Positions 1 to 9,940 are shown, numbered from the stretch's first letter. The stretch: 64,000 nucleotides of DNA from Pseudoalteromonas sp. (GCF_018402495.1 NZ_JAGYIU010000002.1:152984-216983); one strand, 5' to 3'. Notes: generated by a model not told the origin, from the letters alone. Program-made: numbers and translations.

Positions 1-1393
1 CGTTATTTGCTGGACGACGACGGCGCTGACCACTGCCCCCTACCGATTGACGTTTTGCCCACGGGTTTTGTGCATTATCATCGGTTTTAGCTGCTGGCTT
101 TTTAGAACCACCACGACGCGGGCCAGTACCATTACCGCCATTGTTTGGCTTTTTACTGTTTGGTTTACTGCTATCCGACTTAGGCTTATTAAATGGCTGT
201 TTTTTCTTTGGCTTTTTAGCAGGCAGTGGGCGGGCATCGAGTGCACGCTCAGCAACTGGATTAGCCGGTTCAAAGCCTTCTTCTTCAGCACGAGGAATAA
301 GCTCGCCAATAAAGCGTTCAATACCGTATAAATCCACTGCATCTTCCGTGGTTACAAATGAAATGGCATGCCCTGATGCTCCTGCACGGCCAGTACGACC
401 AATACGGTGCACATAATCTTCATACACGTTAGGTAGGTCGTAGTTAACTACGTGTGGAAGCTCAACAATATCTAAGCCACGGGCAACAATATCAGTTGCC
501 ACTAATACCCGTACTTCACCGCTTTTAAAGCCCTCAAGTGCTTTAACACGCGCGCCTTGTGATTTATTGCCATGAATAGCCGCGCCCATTATATCGTCGC
601 GTTCGAGTTGTTTCACTAAACGATTAGCCCCATGTTTAGTACGGCTAAATACTAATACTTGTTGCCAATCGTTGCTACGAATTAAATGGCTAAGTAAAGC
701 TGTTTTACGCGCTTTATCTACTGCGTACACGCATTGAGTTACGCTTTTAGCAGTGGTGTTTTTGGCAGCGACTGAAATTTCTACGGGGTCGTTAATTAAG
801 CCTTTGGCTAATGCACGAATGTCGTCAGAAAAGGTTGCTGAAAACATCAAGTTCTGACGTTTTTCAGGCATTTTTGCAATTAAGCGTTTAATGTCGTGGA
901 TAAAGCCCATGTCTAACATGCGATCGGCTTCATCTAAAACCAGTACTTCAACACTATCAAACTTAATCGCGTTTTGATTGTGTAAATCAATTAAACGCCC
1001 AGGTGTGGCCACTAGAATATCAACCCCTTTACGCAGGCGCTGCATTTGTGGGTTAATTTTAACACCGCCGTAAACCACAAACGAGCTCACATCAGAATGT
1101 TTAGCGTACTCTTCAACGTTTTCACTTACTTGCAACGCAAGCTCACGGGTAGGCGTTAAAATAAGCGCACGCACATGATTACTTTTTGCTTTAGTACCCG
1201 ACGATAAACGCTCAATAAGTGGCAGTGTAAAACCTGCGGTTTTACCTGTACCTGTTTGTGCTGCAGCCATTACATCACGACGCGCAATAATTGCTGGGAT
1301 AGCTTGAGCCTGAATAGGCGTTGGCGTTTCATAGCCCTTTTCTAAAACCGCATTAACTAAAGACTGTGATAAACCTAAACCATCAAAACTCAT
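1..1393 (-). CDS. rhlE: DEAD-box ATP-dependent RNA helicase RhlE (3' end cut by window)
   Basis: The reverse strand translates from ATG at 1393 ([10 protein letters not shown]) and stays open to the window edge, so the C-terminus is missing. Superfamily 2 motifs appear in order: Q motif ([11 protein letters not shown]), [29 protein letters not shown], a [11 protein letters not shown] motif and [10 protein letters not shown]. After the helicase core comes a basic tail rich in Lys, Pro, Gly and Asn, as in RhlE. RhlE-type helicases act in RNA decay and ribosome assembly. The family is clear; the RhlE subgroup rests on the start sequence and the tail. A GAGAG ribosome-binding site lies a few bases before the ATG. 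Confidence 0.92.
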   Translation of the reverse strand, partial: MSFDGLGLSQSLVNAVLEKGYETPTPIQAQAIPAIIARRDVMAAAQTGTGKTAGFTLPLIERLSSGTKAKSNHVRALILTPTRELALQVSENVEEYAKHSDVSSFVVYGGVKINPQMQRLRKGVDILVATPGRLIDLHNQNAIKFDSVEVLVLDEADRMLDMGFIHDIKRLIAKMPEKRQNLMFSATFSDDIRALAKGLINDPVEISVAAKNTTAKSVTQCVYAVDKARKTALLSHLIRSNDWQQVLVFSRTKHGANRLVKQLERDDIMGAAIHGNKSQGARVKALEGFKSGEVRVLVATDIVARGLDIVELPHVVNYDLPNVYEDYVHRIGRTGRAGASGHAISFVTTEDAVDLYGIERFIGELIPRAEEEGFEPANPVAERALDARPLPAKKPKKKQPFNKPKSDSSKPNSKKPNNGGNGTGPRRGGSKKPAAKTDDNAQNPWAKRQSVGGSGQRRRRPANN

Positions 1394-1500
1394 ATAAACT
1401 CTCTATTTTAATAAGGCCAAAGTGGCCAGTTGCGCGCATTATACCTTTAGTAGCTCAGAATGCATGCCATTATTTACTTTGCGCGTACTGATTAAGCGTA

Positions 1501-1540
1501 AATACTAAAAAAGCGGCTAAACAGCCGCTTTTTTAGTATT
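1501..1540. terminator. Strong rho-independent terminator
   Basis: A perfect 18 bp stem (AATACTAAAAAAGCGGCT and its complement) with a 4-base loop and internal A/T runs. It lies 13 bp past the stop of the oxygenase gene on the minus strand, so it should end that transcript and shield rhlE. It is symmetric and could work in both directions. Confidence 0.88.
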
Positions 1541-1552
1541 TGTAAATGAGTG

Positions 1553-2392
1553 TTATTTTACACCTAACTCACGTAAACGCTCTTGTAAGTAACTATCCGC
1601 CGTATAGCGATCAGATAACACCACATCAGGACGAGGATGTAAAAACAACGGTAATGAAATACGTGATTTGGTTGTTGCTTTGCCCGATGGATTAATTACA
1701 CGGTGAATTGTAGATGGGAAATAGCCACCCGATGCTTCTTGCAGCATGTCGCCAATGTTAATAATTAAACTACCAAAATCACACGGCACGTCTAACCAAC
1801 CGCCATCTGTTTTTTGAACTTGTAAACCTGGCTCATTTGACGCTGGTAATACAGTTAATAAGTTAATATCACCGTGTGCCGCCGCGCGAATAGCGCCTGG
1901 TTCTTCGTCACCCGTCATTGGTGGGTAATGTAAAATACGTAACAACGTTTGCTCAGACTGGGCAATCATATCTTTTAAATCAATAGAGAACTTAGCACGG
2001 ACTTCTTCAGGCGCTTCAGCCTGAACCCAGCTTAATAATGTTGCCGCAAATTCATTAGCTAAACGATAATACTCACGCACATCAGCTTCTAGTTGTGCAG
2101 GAACACGGCCTTTAGGATAAACATGAAAGTATTCTTTAATGTCTTTTACTGTGTGACCTTTAGCAACTTCTGATACCGACGGTGGAAAATAGCCATCTTG
2201 CGTTTCTTTAGAGAATAAAAACTCATGCTTTTGCTCTGAATTAAAAAACTCCTGCCAATTCTCATAGATTGATTCAACTAAAGATTGCGGAATAGGATGG
2301 TTTTTTAATACGCCAAAACCAGTATTTCTTAACGATTCAACAAATTGCGCAGCCGCATCGTCCGCTTTATAATCAACTGTAGGTAATTGCAT
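1553..2392 (-). CDS. 2-oxoglutarate/Fe(II)-dependent oxygenase, isopenicillin N synthase-like
   Basis: A 279-residue cytosolic protein with the double-stranded beta-helix oxygenase signature. The iron ligands are visible as His173-x-Asp175 (HGDINLLT) and His230 (HRVINP), and the 2-oxoglutarate-binding Arg244-x-Ser246 follows in RISLPLF. The N-terminus (VESLRNTGFGVLKNH) matches the DIOX_N region of plant and bacterial isopenicillin N synthase-like enzymes. The family hydroxylates or oxidises small molecules; the substrate cannot be told from sequence. It is a single gene with its own terminator and a long upstream region that carries two dyad motifs. The family call is secure, the function unknown. 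Confidence 0.85.
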   Translation of the reverse strand: MQLPTVDYKADDAAAQFVESLRNTGFGVLKNHPIPQSLVESIYENWQEFFNSEQKHEFLFSKETQDGYFPPSVSEVAKGHTVKDIKEYFHVYPKGRVPAQLEADVREYYRLANEFAATLLSWVQAEAPEEVRAKFSIDLKDMIAQSEQTLLRILHYPPMTGDEEPGAIRAAAHGDINLLTVLPASNEPGLQVQKTDGGWLDVPCDFGSLIINIGDMLQEASGGYFPSTIHRVINPSGKATTKSRISLPLFLHPRPDVVLSDRYTADSYLQERLRELGVK

Positions 2393-2517
2393 GGTACATT
2401 CCAGTAAGTAGGTTGTTAGAAGGCGTCTACTTAAACATAAAGCTAAACAACTTTATTCAAATAATTAGGCCACATTTTTGTGCGTATGAGCATAGACAAC
2501 CCACCCAAAAACTATAA

Positions 2518-2529
2518 GGACATATGTCC
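2518..2529. promoter_or_regulatory. Palindrome GGACATATGTCC, possible operator
   Basis: A perfect 12 bp palindrome in the divergent region between the oxygenase gene and the coiled-coil gene. On the minus strand it extends to GCGGACA-TA-TGTCCTT, which matches the motif at 9941-9952 upstream of purM outside the two central bases. No known regulator is assigned. Confidence 0.35.
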
Positions 2530-2544
2530 GCAATTAAATGGCGT

Positions 2545-2616
2545 AATGTATGCTTCTTGATCAAAATCAAATCTATGAAATTTCCAGCACACCTACTATA
2601 ACTAAAAGCATACATT
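2545..2616. promoter_or_regulatory. Pair of perfect 11 bp inverted half-sites, 61 bp centre to centre
   Basis: AATGTATGCTT at 2545-2555 and its exact complement AAGCATACATT at 2606-2616 flank 50 bp of AT-rich DNA. The spacing is close to six helical turns, which would suit two operator sites bound on one face of the DNA. They sit between the divergent genes ending at 2392 and starting at 2705. An operator role is inferred only. Confidence 0.35.
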
Positions 2617-2704
2617 GTTTTAATGTTAAATAATTACTTAACCTAAATTTGTGCGATAATAGATAGCAATTATTGTTTTACTATTATTGCAAAAGAATCC
2701 ATTC

Positions 2705-3028
2705 ATGAAATCATACAGCAGCATTGAACAACGCATCAACATTCTCCAAAGCAGAATTGAAGCCTACCAAGAAGAAATTAAAGTGTTACAAGCCGAGCCG
2801 AAAAGTAACAACGAACGCATTATTTTTAAATTTATTGAAACCGGCAGCACAGGCAAAACCAAAGATTTTGTGCGTGAACTTGGTATTAAGTCACCGCGTG
2901 ACAGCTTATATTCATCAGGTGATGTAACTAAACTGATTAAAGATGGCGCGGATGATATTTCGCCTGAGCTACTGAGCATAGCCCGCGCACTTGCCAGCGC
3001 GCGTAATAAAAATGGCCCTAGCTGTTAG
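2705..3028 (+). CDS. Small coiled-coil protein of unknown function
   Basis: A 107-residue cytosolic protein starting MKSYSSIEQR. I chose ATG 2705 because AAAAGA lies about 9 bases upstream; an in-frame TTG at 2687 would add six residues and has no ribosome-binding site. Residues 4-35 look like a helical coiled coil (SSIEQRINILQSRIEAYQEE). A short charged domain follows, containing SGDVTKLIKDGADDISPEL, with no motif I recognise. It carries no signal peptide or membrane segment. It stands alone, so context gives no function. Coding looks real from its length and the amphipathic heptads. Confidence 0.6.
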   Translation: MKSYSSIEQRINILQSRIEAYQEEIKVLQAEPKSNNERIIFKFIETGSTGKTKDFVRELGIKSPRDSLYSSGDVTKLIKDGADDISPELLSIARALASARNKNGPSC

Positions 3029-3066
3029 AACAACGCTTTATTATAAAATTAGCCGTGCAATAACGG

Positions 3067-3666
3067 CTAATTAATCAACTCGATATCAAGTCCAGCTAAT
3101 AAATTTAACGCTTCAAGCCGTTCAAACTTAGCACCACTGACATTATTGTTTTTTATATCTATTTTAAACTGCGAAGCGCCTACAAAGTTTGCTTTACTCA
3201 AATTAGTTTGATGAAACAGACTGTCTCTAAAGTCAGTGTCCGAGAAGTTGCTCTGTGCTAAGTTAGCATGCCTAAAATCAACATCTTTAGCAAAACAGTT
3301 CGTCATTGTTAAGGCTTTTAACTGTAATTCAAAAAACGAACTATGACTCAGCTCACACTGTTTAAAACTCACCGGTGACGTTAGCGCTAATTGCGGCCAA
3401 TTCACTTGCCCCCACACTATGCTATTGAGTTTACACTTTGCAAAGCTCACCTCTTCTAGCGAGCTGTAATGCCAGTTAAGCTCACTCAAATTACAGTTTA
3501 TAAACTCACACTCTATAAACCGACAGGCACTAAACTGGCTGTGACTAAAATCGCATTCGATAAACTGACATTGTTCAAACTCAATATCGCTAAAGCGCTT
3601 TGCATTTGCTGTAAAGTTTGAAAATGGCTGATCAAAATAATGACTATCTTTAAATAGTTCACTCAT
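3067..3666 (-). CDS. Pentapeptide repeat protein, McbG/Qnr-like
   Basis: A 199-residue protein built largely of A(D/N)LxF-type pentapeptides, for example FEQCQFIECDFSHSQF in the N-terminal half and VDFRHANLAQSNFSDTDF in the C-terminal half. These would fold as a right-handed quadrilateral beta-helix. Length and layout, two repeat blocks split by a less regular stretch near residues 70-110 and a short C-terminal tail (EALNLLAGLDIELIN), resemble McbG and the Qnr proteins that protect DNA gyrase from quinolones or microcin. Many chromosomal relatives in marine bacteria have no known role, so gyrase protection is only a possibility. The gene is single, just downstream of aspS on the same strand but separated by a terminator. 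Confidence 0.82.
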   Translation of the reverse strand: MSELFKDSHYFDQPFSNFTANAKRFSDIEFEQCQFIECDFSHSQFSACRFIECEFINCNLSELNWHYSSLEEVSFAKCKLNSIVWGQVNWPQLALTSPVSFKQCELSHSSFFELQLKALTMTNCFAKDVDFRHANLAQSNFSDTDFRDSLFHQTNLSKANFVGASQFKIDIKNNNVSGAKFERLEALNLLAGLDIELIN

Positions 3667-3702
3667 AAATATAAGGCACCTAAATTGGGCTATGCCAAAT
3701 AA

Positions 3703-3734
3703 AAAACCCCTTAGGTGTTAGCCTAAGGGGTTTT
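3703..3734. terminator. Rho-independent terminator after aspS
   Basis: Arms AAAACCCCTTAGG and CCTAAGGGGTTTT form a 13 bp stem with a 6-base loop and flanking A and T runs. It lies 22 bp past the aspS stop on the minus strand. Confidence 0.88.
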
Positions 3735-3755
3735 GTTCTAACTAAACACTAGGGT

Positions 3756-5534
3756 TTATTCTGCGCTTGGTAATTCTTTCTCAACTACGCTAATAGCAAG
3801 CTCTGTCAACGAATCGCTGTTAGCTTTGCTAGGTGCATCGGTTAATAAACACGATGCCTGTGTGGTTTTAGGGAAAGCAATCACGTCACGAATGTTATCA
3901 GTACCACATAGCAACATAACTAAACGGTCTAAGCCGAACGCTAAACCTGCATGTGGCGGTGTGCCGTATTTAAGTGCGTCAAGTAAGAAACCAAATTTAT
4001 CTTGCTGCTCTTGTGCTTCAATACCTAAAATTCTAAATGCTGCTTCTTGCATATCTGCATTGTGAATACGTACCGAGCCACCGCCTACTTCGTAGCCGTT
4101 TAATACCATATCGTAAGCATCTGAAATAGCCGCTGCTGGGTTTGCTTCAAGCTCACTGGCACTAATATCTTTTGGTGCAGTAAATGGATGGTGTACCGCG
4201 TGTAATGTGCCTTCATCATCTTCTTCAAACATTGGGAAGTCAACAACCCAAAGTGGTGCCCAGCTATCTAGGTTAGTGATTTCTAAATCAACACCAATTT
4301 TTAAGCGAAGTGCGCCCATGGCTTCATTTACGGTGTTGCGTTTATCCGCACCAAATAAAATGATATCGCCTGTTTGTGCATTAGTACGTTCAAGTAGCTG
4401 CGTGATCACGTCTTCATTTAAGAATTTAGCGATTGGCGATTGCACGCCCTCAACGCCTGCATCGCGGTCATTTACTTTCATCCATGCTAAGCCTTTAGCA
4501 CCGTAAATACCAATAAATTTTGTGTAATCATCTAGTTGCTTACGAGAAAGCGATGCACCACCTGGAACAGTTAGCACTGCAACACGGCCTTTTTCATCGT
4601 TTGCTGGGCCTGAGAATACGTTAAATTCTACGTCTTTTACTAAATCAGCAACATCAATAAGCTTCATTGGGTTACGTAAGTCTGGCTTATCAGAACCATA
4701 TAAGCTCATTGCCTCAGAGTAAGGCATAATTGGGAACTCACCTAAATCCACATTTAGTAATGACTGCCACATTTCACGAATCATTTTTTCAGTTATACCA
4801 CGTACTTGATCAGAGCTCATGAACGAGGTTTCTAAATCTATTTGCGTAAATTCAGGTTGACGGTCTGCACGTAAGTCTTCATCACGGAAACATTTAACAA
4901 TTTGGTAGTAACGGTCAAAACCCGACATCATCAATAATTGCTTAAATAACTGTGGCGACTGCGGTAATGCGTAAAAGCTACCTTTATGAACACGACTCGG
5001 TACTAAGTAATCGCGCGCACCTTCAGGCGTTGCTTTAGTTAGCACTGGCGTTTCGATATCTAAAAAGCCATTTTCATCTAAAAAGCGACGTACAAAGCTG
5101 CTTGCTTTAGCACGTAATTTAATACGATCGCTCATTTCTAAACGACGTAAATCTAAGTAACGGTATTTTAAACGACGCTCTTCTGAGTTCACTTGGTTAA
5201 AATCAAGTGGCATAGGCTCAGAGCGGTTAATAATCGTTAAACCCGTGCCTAAAATCTCTACTTCACCGGTAGCCATGTCTTTATTCACTTGGCTTTCTGG
5301 GCGAGCGCGTACAATCCCTTTTAACTGAACACAAAATTCTTGACGAAGTTTGTTAGCTGTTTCCATTAATCCTTCAACTTCTGGATCGAATACAACTTGT
5401 ACTAGCCCTTCTCTATCGCGTAAATCGACAAAGATAAGTCCACCAAGGTCACGTCGTTTGTTGATCCAGCCACATAGTTCAACTTCCTGATCTACGTGAG
5501 TTTTATTTAGCTGTCCGCAGTATATAGAGCGCAT
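3756..5534 (-). CDS. aspS: Aspartyl-tRNA synthetase
   Basis: A 592-residue class II synthetase, the normal size of bacterial AspRS, which charges tRNA-Asp. The N-terminal OB-fold anticodon-binding domain ([20 protein letters not shown]) is followed by the class II core. Motif 2 is [18 protein letters not shown], the bacterial GAD insertion domain lies in the middle, and motif 3 is [13 protein letters not shown] near the C-terminus. The gene stands alone with its own terminator. Five tandem tRNA-Asp genes, its substrate, occur elsewhere in this window. Nothing is odd in length or motifs. Confidence 0.98.
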   Translation of the reverse strand: MRSIYCGQLNKTHVDQEVELCGWINKRRDLGGLIFVDLRDREGLVQVVFDPEVEGLMETANKLRQEFCVQLKGIVRARPESQVNKDMATGEVEILGTGLTIINRSEPMPLDFNQVNSEERRLKYRYLDLRRLEMSDRIKLRAKASSFVRRFLDENGFLDIETPVLTKATPEGARDYLVPSRVHKGSFYALPQSPQLFKQLLMMSGFDRYYQIVKCFRDEDLRADRQPEFTQIDLETSFMSSDQVRGITEKMIREMWQSLLNVDLGEFPIMPYSEAMSLYGSDKPDLRNPMKLIDVADLVKDVEFNVFSGPANDEKGRVAVLTVPGGASLSRKQLDDYTKFIGIYGAKGLAWMKVNDRDAGVEGVQSPIAKFLNEDVITQLLERTNAQTGDIILFGADKRNTVNEAMGALRLKIGVDLEITNLDSWAPLWVVDFPMFEEDDEGTLHAVHHPFTAPKDISASELEANPAAAISDAYDMVLNGYEVGGGSVRIHNADMQEAAFRILGIEAQEQQDKFGFLLDALKYGTPPHAGLAFGLDRLVMLLCGTDNIRDVIAFPKTTQASCLLTDAPSKANSDSLTELAISVVEKELPSAE

Positions 5535-5681
5535 AGTTTTCCTGTCAGATAAAAGGCATATAGCGGTTAAACACCGTTGTTTTAAAAGTTTTTATAAACA
5601 CCAAAATGAAAATAAAACCGCTAGCAATCCAAAATAATCAAATTAAGCCCTGCATTATACCCAAGTAGGTTGAAGATGCTA

Positions 5682-5715
5682 GGGCGTGTTTACCTTTCGA
5701 GGTTGAATTTACAGC
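5682..5715 (+). repeat. Solo terminal-repeat sequence related to the 264 bp element at 29696
   Basis: Starting GGGCGTGTTTACCTTT, this 34-base stretch matches the left end of the element at 29696-29959 (GGGCGTGGTGACCTTT) at about 25 of 34 positions by eye, including the shared CAGC at its end. I see no partner end nearby, so it looks like a remnant. Just upstream, 5657-5666 holds ATACCCAAGT, also seen in a dyad at 41233-41242. Confidence 0.5.
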
Positions 5716-5771
5716 GCACCGTTTTGTTATTTGTTACACTACAAGCACTTTATAACAAGGCTTTTGTTTGT

Positions 5772-6620
5772 ATGCTATATATTGGATGCCCGCAGTGGTC
5801 GAGCAACGTATGGAAAGGAAATTTATTTTCACGCCAGTGTAAAAATGCCGATATGCTTAGCGAGTATGCGCAGCATTTTAATTCGGTAGAAGGTAATACT
5901 AGTTTTTACGCCGATCCCTCGCCTGACACTGTATTACGCTGGGCTGCCAGTGTACCTGATGAGTTTAAATTTACCTTTAAATTTCATCGGCGCTTTAGTC
6001 ACGAACTCCAGCTTACTAACGTACAACGTGAGCTAACCGATTGGCTTAATTTATTCGCCCCGCTATTTGAAAAAACAGGGCAAATAATGCTGCAATTACC
6101 TAAAGCGTTTGCCCCACAGCATTTAGCTAAGCTTGCCGCTTTTATAGATTTACTTCCTAAAAAGCTAAACTATGGGGTTGAAGTACGCCACCCTGAATTT
6201 TTTAAAAAAGGCGATGCTGAAGTTTCGTTAAACCAATTATTAATGGCCAATAATATAAACCGTATTGCCATGGATACCCGCGCATTATTTGCGGTAAAAC
6301 CTACAAACGAAGCGCTAATCGATGCACAACAAAAGAAACCTTACTTACCTGTGCATGCTATCGCTACAGGCGAGCAACCCATGGCGAGGTTTGTGATTGC
6401 CAGTTTAGAGTATGACTATAAACGTTATTACCAGCCGTGGCTGAAAAAAGTACAGCAATGGCTCGATGAAGGTAAAACACCTTATGTGTTTTTTCATACC
6501 GCTGATAACCGCGAAGCACCCTTGCTGGCTCGCCAGTTTTGCCAAGATTTGGGGTATAATCACAGCGTGCTAAATCCGTTTAGTGGCGAAAAAGAAGCCC
6601 ACCAGCAAGCGCTTTTTTAA
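5772..6620 (+). CDS. DUF72 (YecE-like) TIM-barrel protein
   Basis: I place the start at ATG 5772 (MLYIGCPQWSS), with AAGG 11 bases upstream. The longer open frame from 5670 runs through the terminal-repeat remnant at 5682 and is unlikely to be coding. The 282-residue protein has the DUF72/YecE hallmarks: an initial IGCPQWSS strand, FNSVEGNTSFYADPSP, KFTFKFHRRFSHE, YGVEVRHPEFF and YVFFHTADNREAP. The family has a TIM-barrel fold with no settled biochemical role. The metallopeptidase gene 27 bp downstream on the same strand is probably co-transcribed. Confidence 0.88.
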   Translation: MLYIGCPQWSSNVWKGNLFSRQCKNADMLSEYAQHFNSVEGNTSFYADPSPDTVLRWAASVPDEFKFTFKFHRRFSHELQLTNVQRELTDWLNLFAPLFEKTGQIMLQLPKAFAPQHLAKLAAFIDLLPKKLNYGVEVRHPEFFKKGDAEVSLNQLLMANNINRIAMDTRALFAVKPTNEALIDAQQKKPYLPVHAIATGEQPMARFVIASLEYDYKRYYQPWLKKVQQWLDEGKTPYVFFHTADNREAPLLARQFCQDLGYNHSVLNPFSGEKEAHQQALF

Positions 6621-6647
6621 AAATAAATTCAAAATACAGAGACAATA

Positions 6648-7196
<549 letters not shown>

Positions 7197-7241
7197 CAAA
7201 ATTCAATGACACACGAGTTCATAATGAAAGCCCTCGTTAAC

Positions 7242-7271
7242 AAAAAACGCGATACTAAATCGCGTTTTTTA
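7242..7271. terminator. Rho-independent terminator
   Basis: AAAAAACGCGAT and ATCGCGTTTTTT form a 12 bp stem with a 5-base loop. It lies about 100 bp past the metallopeptidase stop and would end the DUF72-metallopeptidase transcript. Confidence 0.85.
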
Positions 7272-7314
7272 TTATTGTCACTTTCTAATCTGACAGCTAA
7301 GAACTTAAAAGCTC

Positions 7315-7345
7315 GTTGGGTTTCGTTTCACTCAACCCAACCTAC
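7315..7345 (-). repeat. Interspersed GTTGGGTTTCG hairpin repeat, copy 1
   Basis: GTTGGGTT and AACCCAAC flank a short A/C/G loop and are followed by CTAC. A second copy in the same orientation lies at 12609-12639. Both sit directly past the 3' end of a minus-strand gene. Sequences like it are common in marine gammaproteobacteria from memory, and may act as 3'-end hairpins. Confidence 0.6.
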
Positions 7346-7353
7346 ATAAAACA

Positions 7354-8037
7354 TTAAAGCCCTAGCTCGGCCATAAAGTCGTCGTCGCTATCATCTTGCT
7401 TTGGCTGTTTCGCTTTTTCTTTCTCTGCTTTTTGCTTTGCTTCATTCTCAATAATGTCATCTGGGTCTACGGCTTCTACAATGTCAAAATCGTGAAGTTT
7501 AATAAACTCAGTTTTATCCATCGCTAATTCTAAATAAAAGATATTTTGGTTGCGAGTGGTAAACGTTACGCGACGTGCTTGCGGCCGATCCATAGTGGTA
7601 TCAACCGAAATTTGCACTTGCTTGTTAATAGCCATCATTTTTGGTTGGTTTTGAGTAATAGAGGTATGCAGTTGATCACGCACCTTTGACGTAAAGTCGC
7701 CTACTATTTGGTTCATCAACTCACCCATCACGTTTGAAACATCATCAGATAAGTGGCTGTGCGCGATTTCATCTTCTGGCATGCCCATGTTACGCATATA
7801 GTCGCCATAAATTTCCATGGCCGCTTGCGCCGTAAAGTTGGTAACAACTAAGCCGGTAAAGCCCCCGTCAAATAAAACAAAACAGCCTATATCTGGTCGC
7901 ATACATGTGCGGGTAATTTTTTGTACCATGGCTGAATAGCTGATCTCGTTGCCGCTGGCTGATGAAAGTACACCCGTTACTGAGTGGCATAATGTCGCTA
8001 ATATATCGTCGGTACTAATAACCTTGCTTCTGCTCAT
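7354..8037 (-). CDS. DUF3334 family protein with CheX/CheC-like phosphatase motif
   Basis: A 227-residue cytosolic protein. The N-terminus (MSRSKVISTDDILATLCHSV) and the DIGCFVLFDGGFTGLVV stretch match what I know of DUF3334, found in Alteromonadales, Shewanella and vibrios. VSNVMGELMNQIVGDF contains the E-x-x-N signature (Glu106, Asn109) that CheC, CheX and FliY use to dephosphorylate CheY. The C-terminal 40 residues are a charged, probably disordered tail (EAKQKAEKEKAK...DDDFMAELGL). By analogy it may act on a response regulator, but no such gene is near. It is divergent from cmoA. Confidence 0.72.
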   Translation of the reverse strand: MSRSKVISTDDILATLCHSVTGVLSSASGNEISYSAMVQKITRTCMRPDIGCFVLFDGGFTGLVVTNFTAQAAMEIYGDYMRNMGMPEDEIAHSHLSDDVSNVMGELMNQIVGDFTSKVRDQLHTSITQNQPKMMAINKQVQISVDTTMDRPQARRVTFTTRNQNIFYLELAMDKTEFIKLHDFDIVEAVDPDDIIENEAKQKAEKEKAKQPKQDDSDDDFMAELGL

Positions 8038-8153
8038 TTAATAATCTCTTTTATACTTATTCTTCATAATTCTAGTCAAGCTACTGAATTTATCACTGAC
8101 TATCCAGCATAAAATGTTAAAATAGCACTATTATTTTCAAAGAGACTGCCTTC

Positions 8154-8879
8154 GTGAGTATAAAAGACAGTATTTATGCCTCTGAGCAACAAGTAAAAGA
8201 CTTTAGTTTTGATCAAAACGTGGTTGAAGTATTTCCCGACATGATCCAGCGCTCGGTACCCGGTTACGCCACCATTGTGAGTACCATGGGGAAATTAGCT
8301 GGTGAGTATGCTCAGCCAAATTCAAATTTGTATGACCTAGGCTGCTCGTTAGGGGCGGTTACTCTAAGTATGCGCCGTAATATTCAAACAGATAGCTGCC
8401 ACATTATTGCTGTAGATAACTCACAAGCCATGGTGGAGCGTTGTAAGGTACATTTACAAGGGTTTAGATCAGATGTTCCTGTAACGGTTACATTAGGTGA
8501 TATTAACGAACTTGATATTCAAAATGCCTCAGTAATAGCGATGAATTTCACCCTGCAGTTTATTCCACCTGCGCAGCGCAAAGCGGTGCTTGAAAAAATA
8601 TACGCTAATTTAAAGCTCGGTGGCGTTTTGCTATTAAGTGAAAAAATTAAAGCTGAAAACGAGCAATGCGATAACCTGCTTATTGAGTTGCATCACGATT
8701 TTAAACGCCATAATGGCTACTCTGAGCTTGAAATCAGCCAAAAGCGTACTGCGATAGAAAACGTGATGCGCCCCGATACACTCAGTACACATACACAACG
8801 TTTAAGCGATATTGGCTTTAGCCAAACGCAAGTGTGGTATCAGTGTTTTAATTTTTGCTCAATGGTAGCAATTAAATAA
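8154..8879 (+). CDS. cmoA: Carboxy-S-adenosyl-L-methionine synthase CmoA
   Basis: A 241-residue Rossmann methyltransferase-fold enzyme that turns S-adenosylmethionine and prephenate into carboxy-SAM. The cofactor site is visible as YDLGCSLGAVTLSMRR (motif I), then IIAVDNSQAMVERC and VIAMNFTLQFIPP. It starts at a GTG. The gene sits 15 bp upstream of cmoB, which uses the product to make cmo5U34 in the tRNA wobble position, so the pair forms one operon as in E. coli. Confidence 0.96.
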   Translation: MSIKDSIYASEQQVKDFSFDQNVVEVFPDMIQRSVPGYATIVSTMGKLAGEYAQPNSNLYDLGCSLGAVTLSMRRNIQTDSCHIIAVDNSQAMVERCKVHLQGFRSDVPVTVTLGDINELDIQNASVIAMNFTLQFIPPAQRKAVLEKIYANLKLGGVLLLSEKIKAENEQCDNLLIELHHDFKRHNGYSELEISQKRTAIENVMRPDTLSTHTQRLSDIGFSQTQVWYQCFNFCSMVAIK

Positions 8880-8894
8880 TTTAGAGAGTGACAC

Positions 8895-9863
8895 ATGTCT
8901 GCATGGTTTAACCAATTTTACGCCGCAATTGCACAAAGCCCACTTAGCCACTGGCTCGAAACTTTGCCAGCACAATTAAAGCATTGGCAACAAGAGGCAA
9001 GCCATGGCGATTTGCCGCAATGGCAAAAAGTGCTGAAAAACTTACCTGACGTATCTACAAATCAGGTTGATATTGTCAGCAAAGTAGCTATCGGCGCGCC
9101 TGGCGAAATGACTGAAGGCGAGCAAAAACAAACTACGCATTTATTAAAACGGATGATGCCTTGGCGTAAAGGCCCGTTTAACGTTCACGGTATTGAAATA
9201 AATACCGAATGGCGCAGTGACTGGAAATGGGATCGACTCCTGCCGCATATTGAGCCATTAAAAGGCCGTACTGTATTAGATATTGGTTGTGGCTCGGGGT
9301 ATCACCTATGGCGTATGCGCGGTGAAGGTGCTCAGTTTGTAGTGGGTATTGACCCATCTGACTTATTTTTATGTCAGTTTCAGGCAATTAAACACTTTAA
9401 CCCAGATGAAAACGTGCATTTGTTACCATTAGGTGTAGAAGCCCTGCCAGAGCTCAAAGCGTTTGATACGGTATTTTCAATGGGGGTGCTTTATCATCGT
9501 CGTTCCCCTATCGACTTTTTAGCGCAATTAAAAGCACAGCTTCGCCCAGGCGGAGAACTCGTGCTTGAAACATTAGTTATTGAAGGCGATGAAAACACCG
9601 TATTAGTACCGACCGACCGCTACGCGAAAATGCGTAATGTATGGTTTATTCCAAGCACTGCGGCATTAAAATTGTGGATGGAACGTGTTGGCTTTAAAGA
9701 TGTGCAAATTAAAGATTGTGCTATTACAACGCTCGACGAGCAGCGTAAAACTGACTGGATGGAAAACGAATCTTTAGTTGACTTTTTAGACCCCGCTGAC
9801 ACCAGTAAAACCATTGAAGGCTACCCTGCACCACTTAGAGCGATACTTACAGCTAAAGCCTAA
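8895..9863 (+). CDS. cmoB: tRNA U34 carboxymethyltransferase CmoB
   Basis: A 322-residue enzyme that transfers a carboxymethyl group from carboxy-SAM to 5-hydroxyuridine at position 34 of tRNA, widening wobble decoding. The N-terminal region ([16 protein letters not shown]) is the CmoB-specific extension. The SAM-type fold shows [28 protein letters not shown] and [16 protein letters not shown]. Length matches E. coli CmoB (323). A ribosome-binding site GAGAGTG precedes the ATG. It is the second gene of the cmoAB operon, closed by the terminator at 9893. Confidence 0.97.
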   Translation: MSAWFNQFYAAIAQSPLSHWLETLPAQLKHWQQEASHGDLPQWQKVLKNLPDVSTNQVDIVSKVAIGAPGEMTEGEQKQTTHLLKRMMPWRKGPFNVHGIEINTEWRSDWKWDRLLPHIEPLKGRTVLDIGCGSGYHLWRMRGEGAQFVVGIDPSDLFLCQFQAIKHFNPDENVHLLPLGVEALPELKAFDTVFSMGVLYHRRSPIDFLAQLKAQLRPGGELVLETLVIEGDENTVLVPTDRYAKMRNVWFIPSTAALKLWMERVGFKDVQIKDCAITTLDEQRKTDWMENESLVDFLDPADTSKTIEGYPAPLRAILTAKA

Positions 9864-9892
9864 TTTGTAGTATTAATTTTTATTTCCATATT

Positions 9893-9918
9893 AAAAAGCG
9901 CCATTGGGCGCTTTTTTT
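9893..9918 (+). terminator. Rho-independent terminator after cmoB
   Basis: AAAAAGCGCC-attg-GGCGCTTTTTTT, a 10 bp stem with a T run, 30 bp past the cmoB stop. Confidence 0.88.
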
Positions 9919-9940
9919 GTTTACTAATACAGCAACTAGC

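Noticed and set aside
47..416. Short plus- and minus-strand frames at the left edge
   Set aside because: They are shadows of the RhlE C-terminal region, whose true frame is open to the window edge.
3067..3666. Quinolone resistance gene (qnr)
   Set aside because: Pentapeptide repeats and size resemble Qnr/McbG, but the sequence alone does not show gyrase protection, so no resistance call is made.
5670..5771. N-terminal extension of the DUF72 protein (34 residues)
   Set aside because: It runs through a terminal-repeat remnant and has no ribosome-binding site; the family starts at MLYIGCPQW (5772).
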